Assembly: GCF_001717955.1 (NCBI RefSeq)
Contig: NZ_CP014168.1
Span: 3,195,501 to 3,259,500, forward strand
DNA length: 64,000 bases
Direction: 5' to 3'
Source: Sphingomonas panacis
GTDB lineage: Bacteria > Pseudomonadota > Alphaproteobacteria > Sphingomonadales > Sphingomonadaceae
Positions 34,706-43,676 of this stretch are shown one piece after another (position 1 is the stretch's first letter; each line of letters opens with the position of its first letter). Made by a program: the position numbers and the translations under genes. The notes beneath the pieces were generated by a model. The model was not told where the DNA came from. It did not search any database and worked only from the letters and a program-made list of their open reading frames with translations.

Positions 34706-36427
34706 TCAGCGCTTCTCGTTGCGCGCCTTGAGCGCCTCGCCGAGAATGTCGCCAAGCGATGCGCCCGAGTCGGACGAACCGTACTGCGCCACGGCCTGCT
34801 TCTCTTCGGAGATCTGCATCGCCTTGACCGAGAAGGTCGGCTTCTTCGAACGATCGAAGCCGGTCACCATCGCGTCGAACTTCTGGCCGACCTGGAAACG
34901 CTCCGGACGCTGTTCGTCGCGGTCGCGGCCAAGATCGGTGCGCTTGATGAAGCCGGTCGCGCCATCGTCGCCGACCTGAACTTCGAGGCCCGCGTCGCGG
35001 ACTTCGAGAACGGTGACGGTGACGACCGCGTTCTTGTTGAGGCCCGAGCCGCCGCCGCCTGCGGCGACTGCGCCACCGGCTGCCGGAGCACCACGCTCAA
35101 GCTGCTTCATGCCGAGCGAAATACGCTCCTTCTCGGCGTCGATGTCGAGCACGACAGCCTGAACGACCTCACCCTTGCGATGCAGGTTGAGCGCGTCCTC
35201 GCCCGACACGCCCCAGGCGATGTCCGACATGTGGACCATGCCGTCGACGTCGTTGTCGAGACCGATGAACAGACCGAATTCGGTCGCGTTCTTGACTTCA
35301 CCCTCAACGGTCGAGCCGATCGGATGCGCTTCGAGGAACGCCTCCCACGGATTGGCCTGGGCCTGCTTGAGGCCGAGCGAGATGCGGCGCTTGTCGGGAT
35401 CGACCTCGAGCACGACGACATCGACTTCCTGCGAGGTCGAGACGATCTTGCCGGGGTGGACGTTCTTCTTGGTCCACGACATTTCCGAAACGTGGACGAG
35501 GCCCTCGATGCCGGCTTCCAGCTCGACGAACGCACCATATTCGGTGATGTTCGTGACGCGGCCGGTGAGCTTCGCGCCGACCGGATACTTGGCCGATGCA
35601 CCATCCCACGGATCGCTCTCGAGCTGCTTCATGCCGAGCGAGATGCGCTGCGTGTCCTTGTTGATGCGGATGATCTGAACCTTGACGGTATCGCCAATGT
35701 TGAGAACTTCCGAAGGATGACCGACGCGCTTGTAGCTGAGATCGGTGACGTGCAGCAGGCCATCGATGCCGCCGAGATCGACGAACGCACCGTAATCGGT
35801 GATGTTCTTGACGACGCCGTCGATGATCTGACCCTCGGCGAGGCTCAGGATCAGGCCCGAACGCTGCTCGGCGCGGGTCTCTTCGAGGATCGCGCGACGC
35901 GACACGACGATGTTGCCGCGCTTGCGGTCCATCTTGAGGATCTGGAAGGGCTGGGGAATGTCCATCAGCGGCGTGACGTCACGCACCGGACGGATATCGA
36001 CCTGCGAGCCGGGCAGGAATGCCACGGCGCCGTTGAGGTCGACCGTGAAGCCGCCTTTGACGCGGCCGAAGATGACGCCCTCGACGCGCGCGGTCTTGGC
36101 GAATTCGGTTTCGAGCGTGTCCCATGCGGCTTCGCGGCGGGCGCGGTCGCGCGACAGCATCGCTTCGCCGTGGACGTTCTCGACGCGATCGACATAGACT
36201 TCGACTTCGTCGCCAACCTTGAGATCGGCCTTCTGGCCAGGGGCTGCGAATTCGCGCAGCGGCACGCGGCCTTCGGACTTGAGGCCCACGTCGATCACGG
36301 CGAGATCATTCTCGATGCCGGTGACGGTGCCCTTGACGACGCGGCCTTCGAAGCTGTCGGCGCCGCCGAGCGTCAGTTCAAGAAGAGCTGCGAAATCGTC
36401 GCGGGTGGGGGATGCCATAGTGGCCAT
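34706..36427 (-). CDS. rpsA: 30S ribosomal protein S1
   Basis: A 573-residue ribosomal protein S1 with six S1 (OB-fold) domains, needed for mRNA binding at translation start. Typical segments are GTVTGIENDLAVIDVGLKSEG in domain 1, GGFTVDLNGAVAFLPGSQ in domain 2, KNITDYGAFVDLGGIDGLLH in domain 3, TEYGAFVELEAGIEGLVHVSEMSW in domain 4 and LFIGLDNDVDGMVHMSDIAW in domain 5. The ATG at 36427 is 9 nt after AGGAA; ATG 36418 is an alternative. It lies in the conserved order cmk-rpsA-ihfB. S1 usually represses its own mRNA; no specific leader structure is called here. Confidence 0.96.
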   Translation of the reverse strand: MATMASPTRDDFAALLELTLGGADSFEGRVVKGTVTGIENDLAVIDVGLKSEGRVPLREFAAPGQKADLKVGDEVEVYVDRVENVHGEAMLSRDRARREAAWDTLETEFAKTARVEGVIFGRVKGGFTVDLNGAVAFLPGSQVDIRPVRDVTPLMDIPQPFQILKMDRKRGNIVVSRRAILEETRAEQRSGLILSLAEGQIIDGVVKNITDYGAFVDLGGIDGLLHVTDLSYKRVGHPSEVLNIGDTVKVQIIRINKDTQRISLGMKQLESDPWDGASAKYPVGAKLTGRVTNITEYGAFVELEAGIEGLVHVSEMSWTKKNVHPGKIVSTSQEVDVVVLEVDPDKRRISLGLKQAQANPWEAFLEAHPIGSTVEGEVKNATEFGLFIGLDNDVDGMVHMSDIAWGVSGEDALNLHRKGEVVQAVVLDIDAEKERISLGMKQLERGAPAAGGAVAAGGGGSGLNKNAVVTVTVLEVRDAGLEVQVGDDGATGFIKRTDLGRDRDEQRPERFQVGQKFDAMVTGFDRSKKPTFSVKAMQISEEKQAVAQYGSSDSGASLGDILGEALKARNEKR

Positions 36428-36571
36428 AAAGGAGTCGGTTCCTAGTCTTACGTTTCCGGCCGGCCGGTTGTCTCCGGCGGTCTTCTAGCCGATACGCCGC
36501 GAAAGCCTCATGCCGCCGCAGCATCCGCACGTATGGGCGAAGCGGAGAAATGCCCGATCAAAGCCGAACGG

Positions 36572-36639
36572 GCGCAAGAGGGCAAACCTCCGCGCCTTCC
36601 TCCGCGAGCACCTGCCCGCTGGACCGCGACTCTATAGCG
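36572..36639. repeat. direct repeat copy 1 (upstream of rpsA)
   Basis: A 68-bp segment resembles 37161-37226 in the same orientation. The shared core CCGCGAGCACCTGCCCGCTG differs by one base, and flanking matches include GCGCAA at the left and ATAGCG at the right. The two copies flank the VOC gene. It lies in the 274-bp gap between VOC and rpsA, which shows no gene. Confidence 0.55.
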
Positions 36640-36701
36640 CGCGGCGCCCCTGAAGGCAAGGCGAGGCCGGGCCGCGCAAGGCGCCGCACCGCAGCCCGAT
36701 T

Positions 36702-37058
36702 CTATTCGGCCGGCGGCTGCCAAAGCTCGATCGGATTGCCTTCGGGATCGTGGACACGGGCGAAGCGGCCCGTCTCGGGTGTGTCCCACGCCGGGTCCGT
36801 CACGACGGGGATATCGGCGGCCCGCAACGTGGCAAGCAGCGCCTCCAGATCATCGACGCGGAAGTTGAGCATCCACGGCTTGCCCGCCGGCCACATATCG
36901 GTGTTCACGGCGAAAGGCATGAAAACCGTCGGCCCGGCCGCCTGTTGCCACGGCGCATAGCCCTCACCACCGACGCCCAGATAGGTGCGATACCAAAGCC
37001 GCAACGCATCGGGATCGTCCGCCCGGAAGAAGATGCCACCCACGCCGGTCACGCCCAT
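36702..37058 (-). CDS. VOC (glyoxalase/bleomycin resistance-like) family protein
   Basis: A 118-residue single vicinal-oxygen-chelate domain protein. It has VGGIFFRADDPDALRLWYRTYLG in the first beta-alpha unit, WMLNFRVDDLEALLATLRAADI in the second, and FARVHDPEGNPIELWQPP at the end with the Glu metal ligand. Family members include glyoxalases, dioxygenases and antibiotic-binding proteins; the substrate is unknown here. The ATG at 37058 follows GAGGAGGG closely; the longer frame to 37214 reads through the direct repeat and is unlikely. The gene is inserted between cmk and rpsA and framed by the two repeat copies, as if it entered this conserved block later. Confidence 0.8.
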   Translation of the reverse strand: MGVTGVGGIFFRADDPDALRLWYRTYLGVGGEGYAPWQQAAGPTVFMPFAVNTDMWPAGKPWMLNFRVDDLEALLATLRAADIPVVTDPAWDTPETGRFARVHDPEGNPIELWQPPAE

Positions 37059-37160
37059 CACGCCCTCCTCGACAGCCGCACGCAGCCTATCGTCTCCGCG
37101 TGGAAAGCAAAGGGGGAACGGTGCGTAGGCGCGGGTCGTCGATGGATCAGCGCTGCTGAG

Positions 37161-37226
37161 GCGCAAAAGGAGCCCTTCGCGCCGTCCGCCGCGAGCACCT
37201 GCCCGTTGGACCATGATCCGATAGCG
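37161..37226. repeat. direct repeat copy 2 (upstream of VOC gene)
   Basis: The 66-bp partner of the repeat at 36572-36639. It lies about 100 bp upstream of the VOC start, as copy 1 lies about 145 bp upstream of rpsA, so both could be versions of the same promoter or leader region. Confidence 0.55.
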
Positions 37227-37538
37227 TAGAATCCCTAGAGTGGCGTGGAAGCGTGGGTATCGCTACGCATGCTGCGCGGCACAGTCGCCGACCGCCGGAG
37301 GCGGCGGCGTCAAGCGGTGCTGCCGGCGCAAGCCGATATAATGGGTCGCAAAATAGGGGGTGGGGATGTTGCTGCGGTGCAAGCGAGGTGGTGTGATCGC
37401 CCTGGAGATTCGCGTCAGCACGGTGTTGCTCGCAAGGGCGCGGCGCGCGACCGACCGTCCAGTCGGGGCGGCGCTCGTCTCGGTCTAAGGTGGGGACGCA
37501 AGCGCGCGCCGCTTGCGTCCCGACCGGACTCGCCGCGC
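37227..37538. other. spacer without recognisable gene
   Basis: About 310 bp between repeat copy 2 and the end of cmk. Reading frames here are short or are antisense continuations over cmk; I see no RNA gene and no clear terminator. The GC content stays high. Confidence 0.4.
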
Positions 37539-38183
37539 TTATCCCCGCGCGCGCTCTGCCTTCAGCTTCACTTGTCGCTCGACCAGTTCGATCGCGCGCT
37601 TGAGCGCGGCTTCGATCGACAGGAAGCTCGTGTCGAGCAGCGCCGCGTCGTTGGCGGCGACGAGCGGCGCGCTGCTGCGCATCGAGTCGCGCTGGTCGCG
37701 GGCGCGGATGTCGGCAAGCACCTTGTCCATGCTGACGTTCGAGCCGCGATCGCGCAGTTCCGAATGGCGGCGGCGCGCGCGGATGGTCGGGGTCGCCTTG
37801 ACGAACAATTTGGCGTCCGCCTCGGGTGCTATCACCGTGCCGATGTCGCGGCCGTCGAGGACAGCGCCGCCGGGCTGGTTGGCGAAACGACGCTGGCGGT
37901 GGAACAGCGCCGCGCGCACCAGCGGATGCGCCGAGACGATTGAAGCACGCTTGCCGGTCTCGTCGTCGCGCAAAATGGGATCGTCTAGCAACGCCTCATC
38001 GAAATCACATGCGGCGACCGCATCCGCCTCGATCGCGGGATCGAGATCGTGCCGCGCGACGTTGGCCGCGACCGCACGGTAGAGCAGCCCGGTATCGAGA
38101 TAGGGCAGGCGGTAATGGCTGGCGAGCGCGCGGGCAATCGTGCCCTTGCCCGAGGCGGCGGGTCCGTCGACGGCGATGATCAT
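37539..38183 (-). CDS. cmk: cytidylate kinase
   Basis: A 214-residue (d)CMP kinase that phosphorylates CMP and dCMP with ATP. The P-loop reads [11 protein letters not shown] at residues 4-14, followed by [12 protein letters not shown] (CMP binding), [20 protein letters not shown] (conserved DGRDIGTV) and the lid [18 protein letters not shown]. The start overlaps the aroA stop as ATGA. aroA-cmk-rpsA-ihfB is a common proteobacterial order and supports the call. Confidence 0.96.
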   Translation of the reverse strand: MIIAVDGPAASGKGTIARALASHYRLPYLDTGLLYRAVAANVARHDLDPAIEADAVAACDFDEALLDDPILRDDETGKRASIVSAHPLVRAALFHRQRRFANQPGGAVLDGRDIGTVIAPEADAKLFVKATPTIRARRRHSELRDRGSNVSMDKVLADIRARDQRDSMRSSAPLVAANDAALLDTSFLSIEAALKRAIELVERQVKLKAERARG

Positions 38184-39526
38184 GCCGGCTGCATTGCGTT
38201 GGTGCCACGCAGCTTGTCCAGCGATTCGAAGAAGATCGGATAGCTGGTTGCGATCGGGGCGGCGTCGTCGAGCGTGAGCGGCGCCCGCGTATAGAGTCCG
38301 GCGACCGCCATGCTCATCGCAATCCGGTGATCGAGCTGGGTGGCGACGGTGCCGCCGCCGGCAATAGCTTCGCCGCCATTGCCCTGTACCGCCAGGCCGT
38401 CCTCATATTCCTGCGTTTCGACGCCACATGCGCCGAGGGCGGCGGCCATCGCGGCGATCCGATCCGATTCCTTGACGCGCAGCTCATGCGCACCGCGCGC
38501 GACGGTGCGGCCTTCGGCGAAGGCGGCGGCGACGAACAGGATCGGATATTCGTCGATCATGCTCGGTGCGAGTTCGGCGGGCACCTCGATCGCCTTGAGC
38601 TGGGCGTGGCGGACTCGCAGATCGGCGACCGGCTCGCCGCCGACCTCGCGTGGGTTCAGCTCGGTGATGTCGGCGCCCATCATCCGCAAAGCGGTGAAGA
38701 TGCCGGCGCGGGTGGGGTTGAGGCCGACATTCTCGACGATCACATCCGAACCGGGCACGATCGTCGCCGCGACGACGAGGAAGGCGGCGGAGGAGGGATC
38801 GCCCGGCACGACGATCCGCTGCGGCTTCAGTTCGGCCTCTCCGGTGATGGCGATGATTCGGCCGGCAGGGCTGTTCTCGACCTCGACGGTCGCGCCGAAA
38901 CCGCGCAGCATCCGCTCACTATGGTCGCGCGTCGCGATGGGTTCGATGACGCGGGTGATACCGGGGGTGTTGAGGCCGGCGAGCAGCACCGCCGACTTCA
39001 CCTGCGCCGATGCGACGGGGAGCGTATAGTCGATCGGGATCGCGGGGTTGGTGCCACGCAGGATCAGCGGCAGCCGGCCGCCCGGATAGGACGTGAAGCT
39101 CGCGCCCATCCGCGACAGCGGCTCGATCACCCGGCCCATCGGGCGTTTGGTGAGAGAGGCGTCGCCGGTGAAGGCGGCGGTGATCGCGTGGCTCGCGATC
39201 AACCCCATCAGCAGCCGGGTCGAGGTGCCGGAATTGCCCATCTCGAGCGCGCCCTGCGGCTGGAGCAGCCCGCCGACGCCGACGCCGTGGATTCGCCAGA
39301 TGCCATCCGCGCCACGCTCGATCTCAGCGCCCATCGCGCGCAGCGCGGCGGCGGTGGCGAGCACATCCTCGCCCTCCAGCAGCCCCTCGACGCGGCTTTC
39401 GCCGACCGCGAGCGCGGAAAACATCAGCGCGCGGTGACTGATCGATTTGTCGCCGGGCACGGCGACACGACCGCGCAGCGGGCCGGAGGAATGGATTTGG
39501 CGGGGCGTGGGATTGGGATGGGGCAT
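38180..39526 (-). CDS. aroA: 3-phosphoshikimate 1-carboxyvinyltransferase (EPSP synthase)
   Basis: A 448-residue EPSP synthase, sixth step of the shikimate pathway, joining shikimate 3-phosphate and PEP. Motifs include [18 protein letters not shown] near the N terminus, [46 protein letters not shown] (catalytic Asp) and [21 protein letters not shown] rather than GNAGTAMR places it with the class II, glyphosate-tolerant type seen in alphaproteobacteria. It is coupled to cmk by a 4-bp overlap. Confidence 0.96.
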   Translation of the reverse strand: MPHPNPTPRQIHSSGPLRGRVAVPGDKSISHRALMFSALAVGESRVEGLLEGEDVLATAAALRAMGAEIERGADGIWRIHGVGVGGLLQPQGALEMGNSGTSTRLLMGLIASHAITAAFTGDASLTKRPMGRVIEPLSRMGASFTSYPGGRLPLILRGTNPAIPIDYTLPVASAQVKSAVLLAGLNTPGITRVIEPIATRDHSERMLRGFGATVEVENSPAGRIIAITGEAELKPQRIVVPGDPSSAAFLVVAATIVPGSDVIVENVGLNPTRAGIFTALRMMGADITELNPREVGGEPVADLRVRHAQLKAIEVPAELAPSMIDEYPILFVAAAFAEGRTVARGAHELRVKESDRIAAMAAALGACGVETQEYEDGLAVQGNGGEAIAGGGTVATQLDHRIAMSMAVAGLYTRAPLTLDDAAPIATSYPIFFESLDKLRGTNAMQPA

Positions 39527-39631
39527 CGGGGCCGGGCTTTTGACAGCGCCCTTGCGCTATGGCAAGGCGCGCGCCACTTTGACGGGGTCCACCCCCAGGG
39601 TTATCCGAAGTTTGAAAGGTCCAAACGGCAC

Positions 39632-39949
39632 ATGATTAAGCCGGAATGGGGCACGAAGCGATCGTGCCCGAAGTGCGCAACGCGTTTCTACGATCTCGGT
39701 AAGGACGATCCCGTCACCTGCATCGAATGCGGGTCGACGTGGGAGCCGGAGCCGATCCTCAAGTCGAAGCAGCCGCTGCCGTTCGATTCGCCCAAGCCCG
39801 AAGCGTTGAAGAAGGACGACGATCTCGCCGGTGACGACGAGGCGCTGGACATCGGCGAGGACGAAGAGCCTTCGCCCGACGACGAAGTCGATCTCGGCGG
39901 CGACGACGATCTCGGCGTGGAAGCGCCGACCGAAGACGAAGAACACTGA
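39632..39949 (+). CDS. TIGR02300 family protein
   Basis: A 105-residue protein with an N-terminal zinc-ribbon-like part, WGTKRSCPKCATRFYDLGKDDPVTCIECG, containing two CxxC pairs, followed by a long acidic tail rich in Asp and Glu (residues 55-105). This matches the alphaproteobacterial TIGR02300 (FYDLN acid) family, whose function is not known. It lies divergent from aroA and is followed by a hairpin and tRNA-Ala, a typical alphaproteobacterial arrangement. Confidence 0.9.
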   Translation: MIKPEWGTKRSCPKCATRFYDLGKDDPVTCIECGSTWEPEPILKSKQPLPFDSPKPEALKKDDDLAGDDEALDIGEDEEPSPDDEVDLGGDDDLGVEAPTEDEEH

Positions 39950-39967
39950 TCTCGTAAAAAAAATGGC

Positions 39968-39993
39968 GGCAGGCGGCGATTTCGCCGCTTGCC
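39968..39993. terminator. hairpin after TIGR02300 gene, A-run on the left side
   Basis: GGCAGGCGGCG and CGCCGCTTGCC pair at 10 of 11 positions with a 4-nt loop (ATTT). An A-run (39957-39963) precedes it, so an intrinsic terminator is complete only for transcripts on the minus strand; on the plus strand there is no T-run. Confidence 0.5.
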
Positions 39994-40051
39994 AAGCCAG
40001 CGACGCCCCGCTAGTGGCGTCGCCTCCCGAGACCGAAAGGTCTGGACGAAT

Positions 40052-40127
40052 GGGGCCGTAGCTCAGCTGGGAGAGCGTTCGCATGGCATGCGAAAGGTCA
40101 GGGGTTCGATCCCCCTCGGCTCCACCA
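40052..40127 (+). tRNA. tRNA-Ala(GGC)
   Basis: A 76-nt cloverleaf with encoded CCA. The acceptor stem is GGGGCCG/CGGCTCC with one G.U pair, the D arm GCTCAGCTGGGAGAGC, the anticodon arm TTCGC-ATGGCAT-GCGAA giving anticodon GGC, and the T arm GGGGG-TTCGATC-CCCCT with one G.U pair. Confidence 0.96.
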
Positions 40128-40571
40128 TTCCTCCTTGATGTCACGAGACGTTTGGTGATCGGGGTTTGATACCCTGAAAGTTGCCCTGGTGCAGGGCGAA
40201 CGATCGCGGCCTAAAGCGAACGATATCGCGGGTCATTTCCGCGGTTGTCCCCCAGGGTTTTTATTCCGCCCCCTTAATGCTCGTAGCCGTCTTTGATCCG
40301 GCGATTTTGCGCTGTTGGTCGTTCGCGAGCCCGTCCAGGCCAGCGCATCGCCGCATTTGCCTTGTGGCGGCCGAAAATCTTTCGGGCCCGCGCATTTGCA
40401 GCGCTGAAACATGTCCAAGCCGCAGTCGCGCATTGCTTCGAACAAGATGCAATTCAGCCGGTCGTATGCCCGTCAGAGTTGGTCGGGATCAGGACGCCGT
40501 GGACCGTGTCTCACCGCGTGGTGCAGCTTGGTGGCGTAGCCGCATCGATCTCCGGTCGGTCCGGGCTGGGG
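40128..40571. other. spacer without recognisable gene
   Basis: About 440 bp between tRNA-Ala and the decayed repeat at 40572. A long plus-strand reading frame crosses it but resembles no protein, has biased arginine and cysteine content and lacks a ribosome-binding site. No repeat of the tRNA 3' end was found that would mark an integrated element. Confidence 0.4.
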
Positions 40572-40735
40572 CCGCAACGCCGCAATGTTCCGGCAATCGA
40601 CACGAACGAATGCGGTCGTGCCCGACGAAGGCGAACCAACATCGAAACGACGCTCTCTGCCGCGTTGCAGGTCTATCGGTGCAGGCTCCTGCCGTTGCGT
40701 CTGCCCAGGCAAGCAACGCGCGTTTGCGCAGCGAG
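40572..40735 (+). pseudogene. remnant of promoter and signal peptide of an outer-membrane barrel gene
   Basis: The first 29 bp (40572-40600) match 43524-43552 at 28 positions. Further matches follow: a GTCGTGC stretch, ATCGAAA, and a signal-peptide region. In frame, the remnant reads VAGLSVQAPAVASAQA against VAGLLVLAPAIACAQA in the intact gene at 43608. The ATG is lost and the reading frame does not continue into a barrel; the SIMPL gene starts 40 bp later. This is a decayed partial duplicate, not a working gene. Confidence 0.65.
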
Positions 40736-40777
40736 GCCAGGCCGGTTCGAATACTGCTCTACAATAAGGAACCCAGA

Positions 40778-41509
40778 ATGCGCTTGCCCATCTCTTCGCT
40801 CGCCGCGCTGGCTACGGCCACACTCGCGCCGGTCGCCGCCTCCGCCCAAATCGCATCCGCACCCGTGTTGATCGACGGCACCGTTCTGGAGGTGGTCGCC
40901 GAGGGCAGGACCACGCGTGCGCCGGATCTGGTAACGATCAACACCGGCGTCGTGACCCAGGCGCCAACCGCGACCGCCGCGCTGACCGACAATGCCGGTC
41001 GTGTTCAGCGCGTCGTCGCCGCGCTCAAGGCGGCAGGTGTGGCCGATCGCGACATCCGTTCGGCCAACATCTCGCTCCAGCCGCAATATCGATATGCCGA
41101 CAACACGCCGCCGGTGATCACCGGCTACCAGGCGTCGAACACGATTTCGGTCAGGTTTCGCGATATCGCCCGCGCGGGCACGCTCCTGGATGCGCTGGTA
41201 CGCGAGGGTGCAAATCAGATCGACGGTCCGAATTTCCTGATCGAAAAGCCCGAGACGGCGCTCGACGAGGCACGCGCCTATGCGATGGCGAAGGCCAATG
41301 TCCGCGCCGCGCTCTACGCCCGCATCGCTGGGTTGCGGGTCGATCGCATGCTGTCGATCTCGGAAAATCCGGCCGCGAACGCCCCGATCGCGATCAGTGC
41401 GATGCGCGAGAACATGGCCGGCGCGGCCTCGGCGTCCGACACGAAGGTGATCCCCGGCGAGCAGGACGTGACCATACGTCTGTCGGTCCGCTTTCTGCTC
41501 AAAAAATAA
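40778..41509 (+). CDS. SIMPL domain protein (DUF541), exported
   Basis: A 243-residue periplasmic protein with a signal peptide (SLAALATATLAPVAASAQ) and a SIMPL/DUF541 domain: EGRTTRAPDLVTINTGVVTQAPTA, then AGVADRDIRSANISLQPQYRY, YQASNTISVRFRDI, and a C-terminal DVTIRLSVRFLL. Relatives such as E. coli YggE lower oxidative stress effects by an unclear mechanism. The ATG at 40778 has AAGGA 7 nt upstream; a frame running back to 40181 is not coding. It stands alone downstream of the decayed duplicate, whose promoter region it may have inherited. Confidence 0.85.
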   Translation: MRLPISSLAALATATLAPVAASAQIASAPVLIDGTVLEVVAEGRTTRAPDLVTINTGVVTQAPTATAALTDNAGRVQRVVAALKAAGVADRDIRSANISLQPQYRYADNTPPVITGYQASNTISVRFRDIARAGTLLDALVREGANQIDGPNFLIEKPETALDEARAYAMAKANVRAALYARIAGLRVDRMLSISENPAANAPIAISAMRENMAGAASASDTKVIPGEQDVTIRLSVRFLLKK

Positions 41510-41534
41510 CCGCGCTAAGGAGAGGTCGGCGCAG

Positions 41535-42554
41535 TTAGGAGCGGTTCGCCGACAGGATCGCCCTCAGGATCGCCTCAGACCGCTTCTGGCCATAGCCGTG
41601 ACCATAAGCGCTTGAGGTGATGGCGACCACCATGCGGCGGGTCGGGATGACGTATATCTTGTTCCCGCCATTTCCCGAGGCGAAGGATATTGCGATCGGT
41701 TTGCCATCGACCTGCAGGACCTTCGAATACCAGAGATAGCCATAGCCATCGGCATAGAGATCGTTGGCGATGGTGACCTTTGGTGCGAGCGAGTCCCGAA
41801 TCCAGCGGGCGCTGACGATCCGGCGCCCTCGATACAGACCCTCCCCACGGACCATCTCGCCGATCGCGGCGAAGCTGCGCGCGGTGAGAGACAGATTGCC
41901 CTGGCCTTTGGTGTAGCCTGCCGAATCCGCGTCCCAGCGCCAGCGACGGATGCCCAGCGGTGCGAACAGTGCGGTTCGGGCGAAATCCGCCATCGTTTGG
42001 CCAGTCGCCTTCGCGACCACGACGCCGGCGGTGTAGGCGGTGAGCGAATTGTACCGATAGCGTGATCCCGGTGGATCGGCACGGGGAACGGTGAGCAGGA
42101 ACGCCAGCGGATCGGGCGCCGCATCGAGTTTGTCCTCGTTGCCCGGCGATGCTGGATCCTCGTCGAACGCGGCCAGCCCGGACCGCATCGTCAGAACATC
42201 CTTGATGGCGACATCACCGATCGCGCTGCCCCTGGATTCGGGCCAATAGGTGGAAATCGTATCGTCCACCCCGTGTATCTTGCCCCGGTCGATCGCTATT
42301 CCGGCCAGGAGTGACGTCACGCTCTTTCCAGCAGACCGTACGTCATGAAGCGTGTCTGCCGTCTCGCCATTGTAATAGCGTTCCCCGACCATGCGACCGT
42401 CGCGCAGCACCACCACCCCGCGCAGATCGGGGTGCGGGTCGTGGTCGAAGGTCGCCAGGAGCGTGTCGAGTGCGGGATCGATGCGGGACGGCGCCGACGC
42501 CGCGCACAAGGCGACGGCGCCGAGCGCGATGCCGATGGCTTTAAGGTGAATCAA
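41535..42554 (-). CDS. class C beta-lactamase-like serine hydrolase, exported
   Basis: A 339-residue serine hydrolase of the beta-lactamase class C/penicillin-binding protein-like fold. A short signal peptide (AIGIALGAVALCAASA) precedes the core: the SxxK motif SAGKS near residue 80, LTMRSGL, the YxN motif YRYNSLTAY near 165 and a C-terminal GNGGNKIYVIP in place of the KTG box. Such proteins are often esterases or peptidases rather than true beta-lactamases. The TTG at 42554 lies 8 nt after AGGAA and gives the signal peptide; earlier starts run into the AraC gene. It is 29 bp after that gene on the same strand, so co-transcription is likely. Confidence 0.82.
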   Translation of the reverse strand: MIHLKAIGIALGAVALCAASAPSRIDPALDTLLATFDHDPHPDLRGVVVLRDGRMVGERYYNGETADTLHDVRSAGKSVTSLLAGIAIDRGKIHGVDDTISTYWPESRGSAIGDVAIKDVLTMRSGLAAFDEDPASPGNEDKLDAAPDPLAFLLTVPRADPPGSRYRYNSLTAYTAGVVVAKATGQTMADFARTALFAPLGIRRWRWDADSAGYTKGQGNLSLTARSFAAIGEMVRGEGLYRGRRIVSARWIRDSLAPKVTIANDLYADGYGYLWYSKVLQVDGKPIAISFASGNGGNKIYVIPTRRMVVAITSSAYGHGYGQKRSEAILRAILSANRS

Positions 42555-42583
42555 GAGCGAGGTTCCTGTATGGAGGCAGGGTC

Positions 42584-43408
42584 TTACTGGCGCGTGGCAG
42601 CGTCCGCGTCTTGTATCCGCGCAACATCGCGCGATCTGCGCCACTGCGCGGGTGTGGTGTCGAGACGGGAGCGAAAGGCGCGGGTCAAATGGGCCTGATC
42701 GACGAAACCAGCCGATTGTGCGACCGCGGCGAGCGAGGCGACGCCCTCCCCGAGCATCGCCGCTGCGCGTTCCAGCCGATGTCCGCGCAGATACTCGCCA
42801 GGCGAACACCCGAGAAAGCGTCGAAATACGCGAGCAAGATGAACCGGATGCACCCCGGCGTCCGATGCGACCGCGGCAACGGACATATCGGGATCGTGGC
42901 TCGTGAAGATCATCTCGACGGCACGGTTGAGCCAGCTTGGCGGCACTTGGGCCGACCGGGCCTCGTCGGATGAGAGGGGCGATATGGCGGCGTGAAGCTG
43001 CAGGGCATTCGCTTCCAAACTGAACGGCGTCGCTGCGTCGATGTCGCGTGCGATGCCGTGAGCCAAACGGTGGGCATAAGGATCGCGCAGACAGAGTGCG
43101 GCGGCTTCGGGGCCTGTGCCGCCAGAGATGGCGACGAAGCGGCCCTTGCCGCCATGAAACCGATCCTGATGCGTCGTCCCCGGCGGATTGTAGATCAGGA
43201 CGGGCGTATCGGACACCAGCGGAGCGCCGACCGCCGACGACATATAGCCGCCGGCAAGCACGAGGACGAAATGCGCCTCCTCGTGGCTATGCCGCTGAAC
43301 TTCCTCCTCAGGGGCGTTCGCGTTCAGCAGGTGGAAGCTGAAGCCCCCGGCCTCTCGGCCCTCGGGGCCGCTGCCCCAAAAATCCATCCTTGCCCGCCTG
43401 AGAACCAT
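42584..43408 (-). CDS. AraC family regulator with cupin domain
   Basis: A 274-residue AraC-type regulator. An N-terminal cupin-like sensor domain (VQRHSHEEAHFVLVLAGGYMSS, with PPGTTHQDRFHGGKG) precedes a C-terminal double HTH: MSVAAVASDAGVHPVHLARVFRRFLGCSPGEYLRGHRLERAA and VAQSAGFVDQAHLTRAFRSRLDTTPAQWRR. The inducer is unknown. The ATG at 43408 has AAGGG 6 nt upstream. It precedes the serine hydrolase gene in an apparent operon and may control it and itself; it is divergent from the outer-membrane barrel gene. Confidence 0.86.
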   Translation of the reverse strand: MVLRRARMDFWGSGPEGREAGGFSFHLLNANAPEEEVQRHSHEEAHFVLVLAGGYMSSAVGAPLVSDTPVLIYNPPGTTHQDRFHGGKGRFVAISGGTGPEAAALCLRDPYAHRLAHGIARDIDAATPFSLEANALQLHAAISPLSSDEARSAQVPPSWLNRAVEMIFTSHDPDMSVAAVASDAGVHPVHLARVFRRFLGCSPGEYLRGHRLERAAAMLGEGVASLAAVAQSAGFVDQAHLTRAFRSRLDTTPAQWRRSRDVARIQDADAATRQ

Positions 43409-43523
43409 TCGTGGCCCTTGCCACGCGCTCGACCACTTCGCCACGTATACAGGCCGGCGAAATGCGCCGGATACGGATTTCTTGGCGTCTTGATCGCCCG
43501 GAGAACGGGACGCTCTCACTTAT

Positions 43524-43676
43524 CCGCAACGCCACAATGTTCCGGCAATCGACCGGGGGGAAAGGCAGTCGTGCGGCCTAACCAAGGCCAAATCGAAAGG
43601 TATCTTGATGAAGCTCTTCTCTCTCGTTGCAGGTCTGCTGGTGCTGGCGCCCGCCATCGCTTGTGCGCAGGCGCGT
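43524..43676 (+). repeat. source copy of duplicated promoter/signal region
   Basis: This upstream region and first codons of the barrel gene at 43608 have a decayed counterpart at 40572-40735. The 29-bp left part (43524-43552) is nearly identical between copies; the rest matches in blocks. Since the 29-bp block is the best kept, it may be a functional promoter or operator element. Confidence 0.55.

Noticed and set aside
34601..36445. 614-codon plus-strand frame over rpsA
   Set aside because: Antisense of the S1 repeats. The apparent internal repeats only mirror the six S1 domains.
38327..39949. 540-codon plus-strand frame ending in the TIGR02300 protein
   Set aside because: Only its last 105 codons (from 39632) are real; the rest is antisense to aroA.
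40181..40777. N-terminal extension of the SIMPL protein
   Set aside because: A signal peptide and a ribosome-binding site mark the ATG at 40778. The upstream part includes the decayed duplicate and is not coding.
40052..41509. Possible integrated element next to tRNA-Ala
   Set aside because: No integrase gene and no second copy of the tRNA 3' end in the following region.
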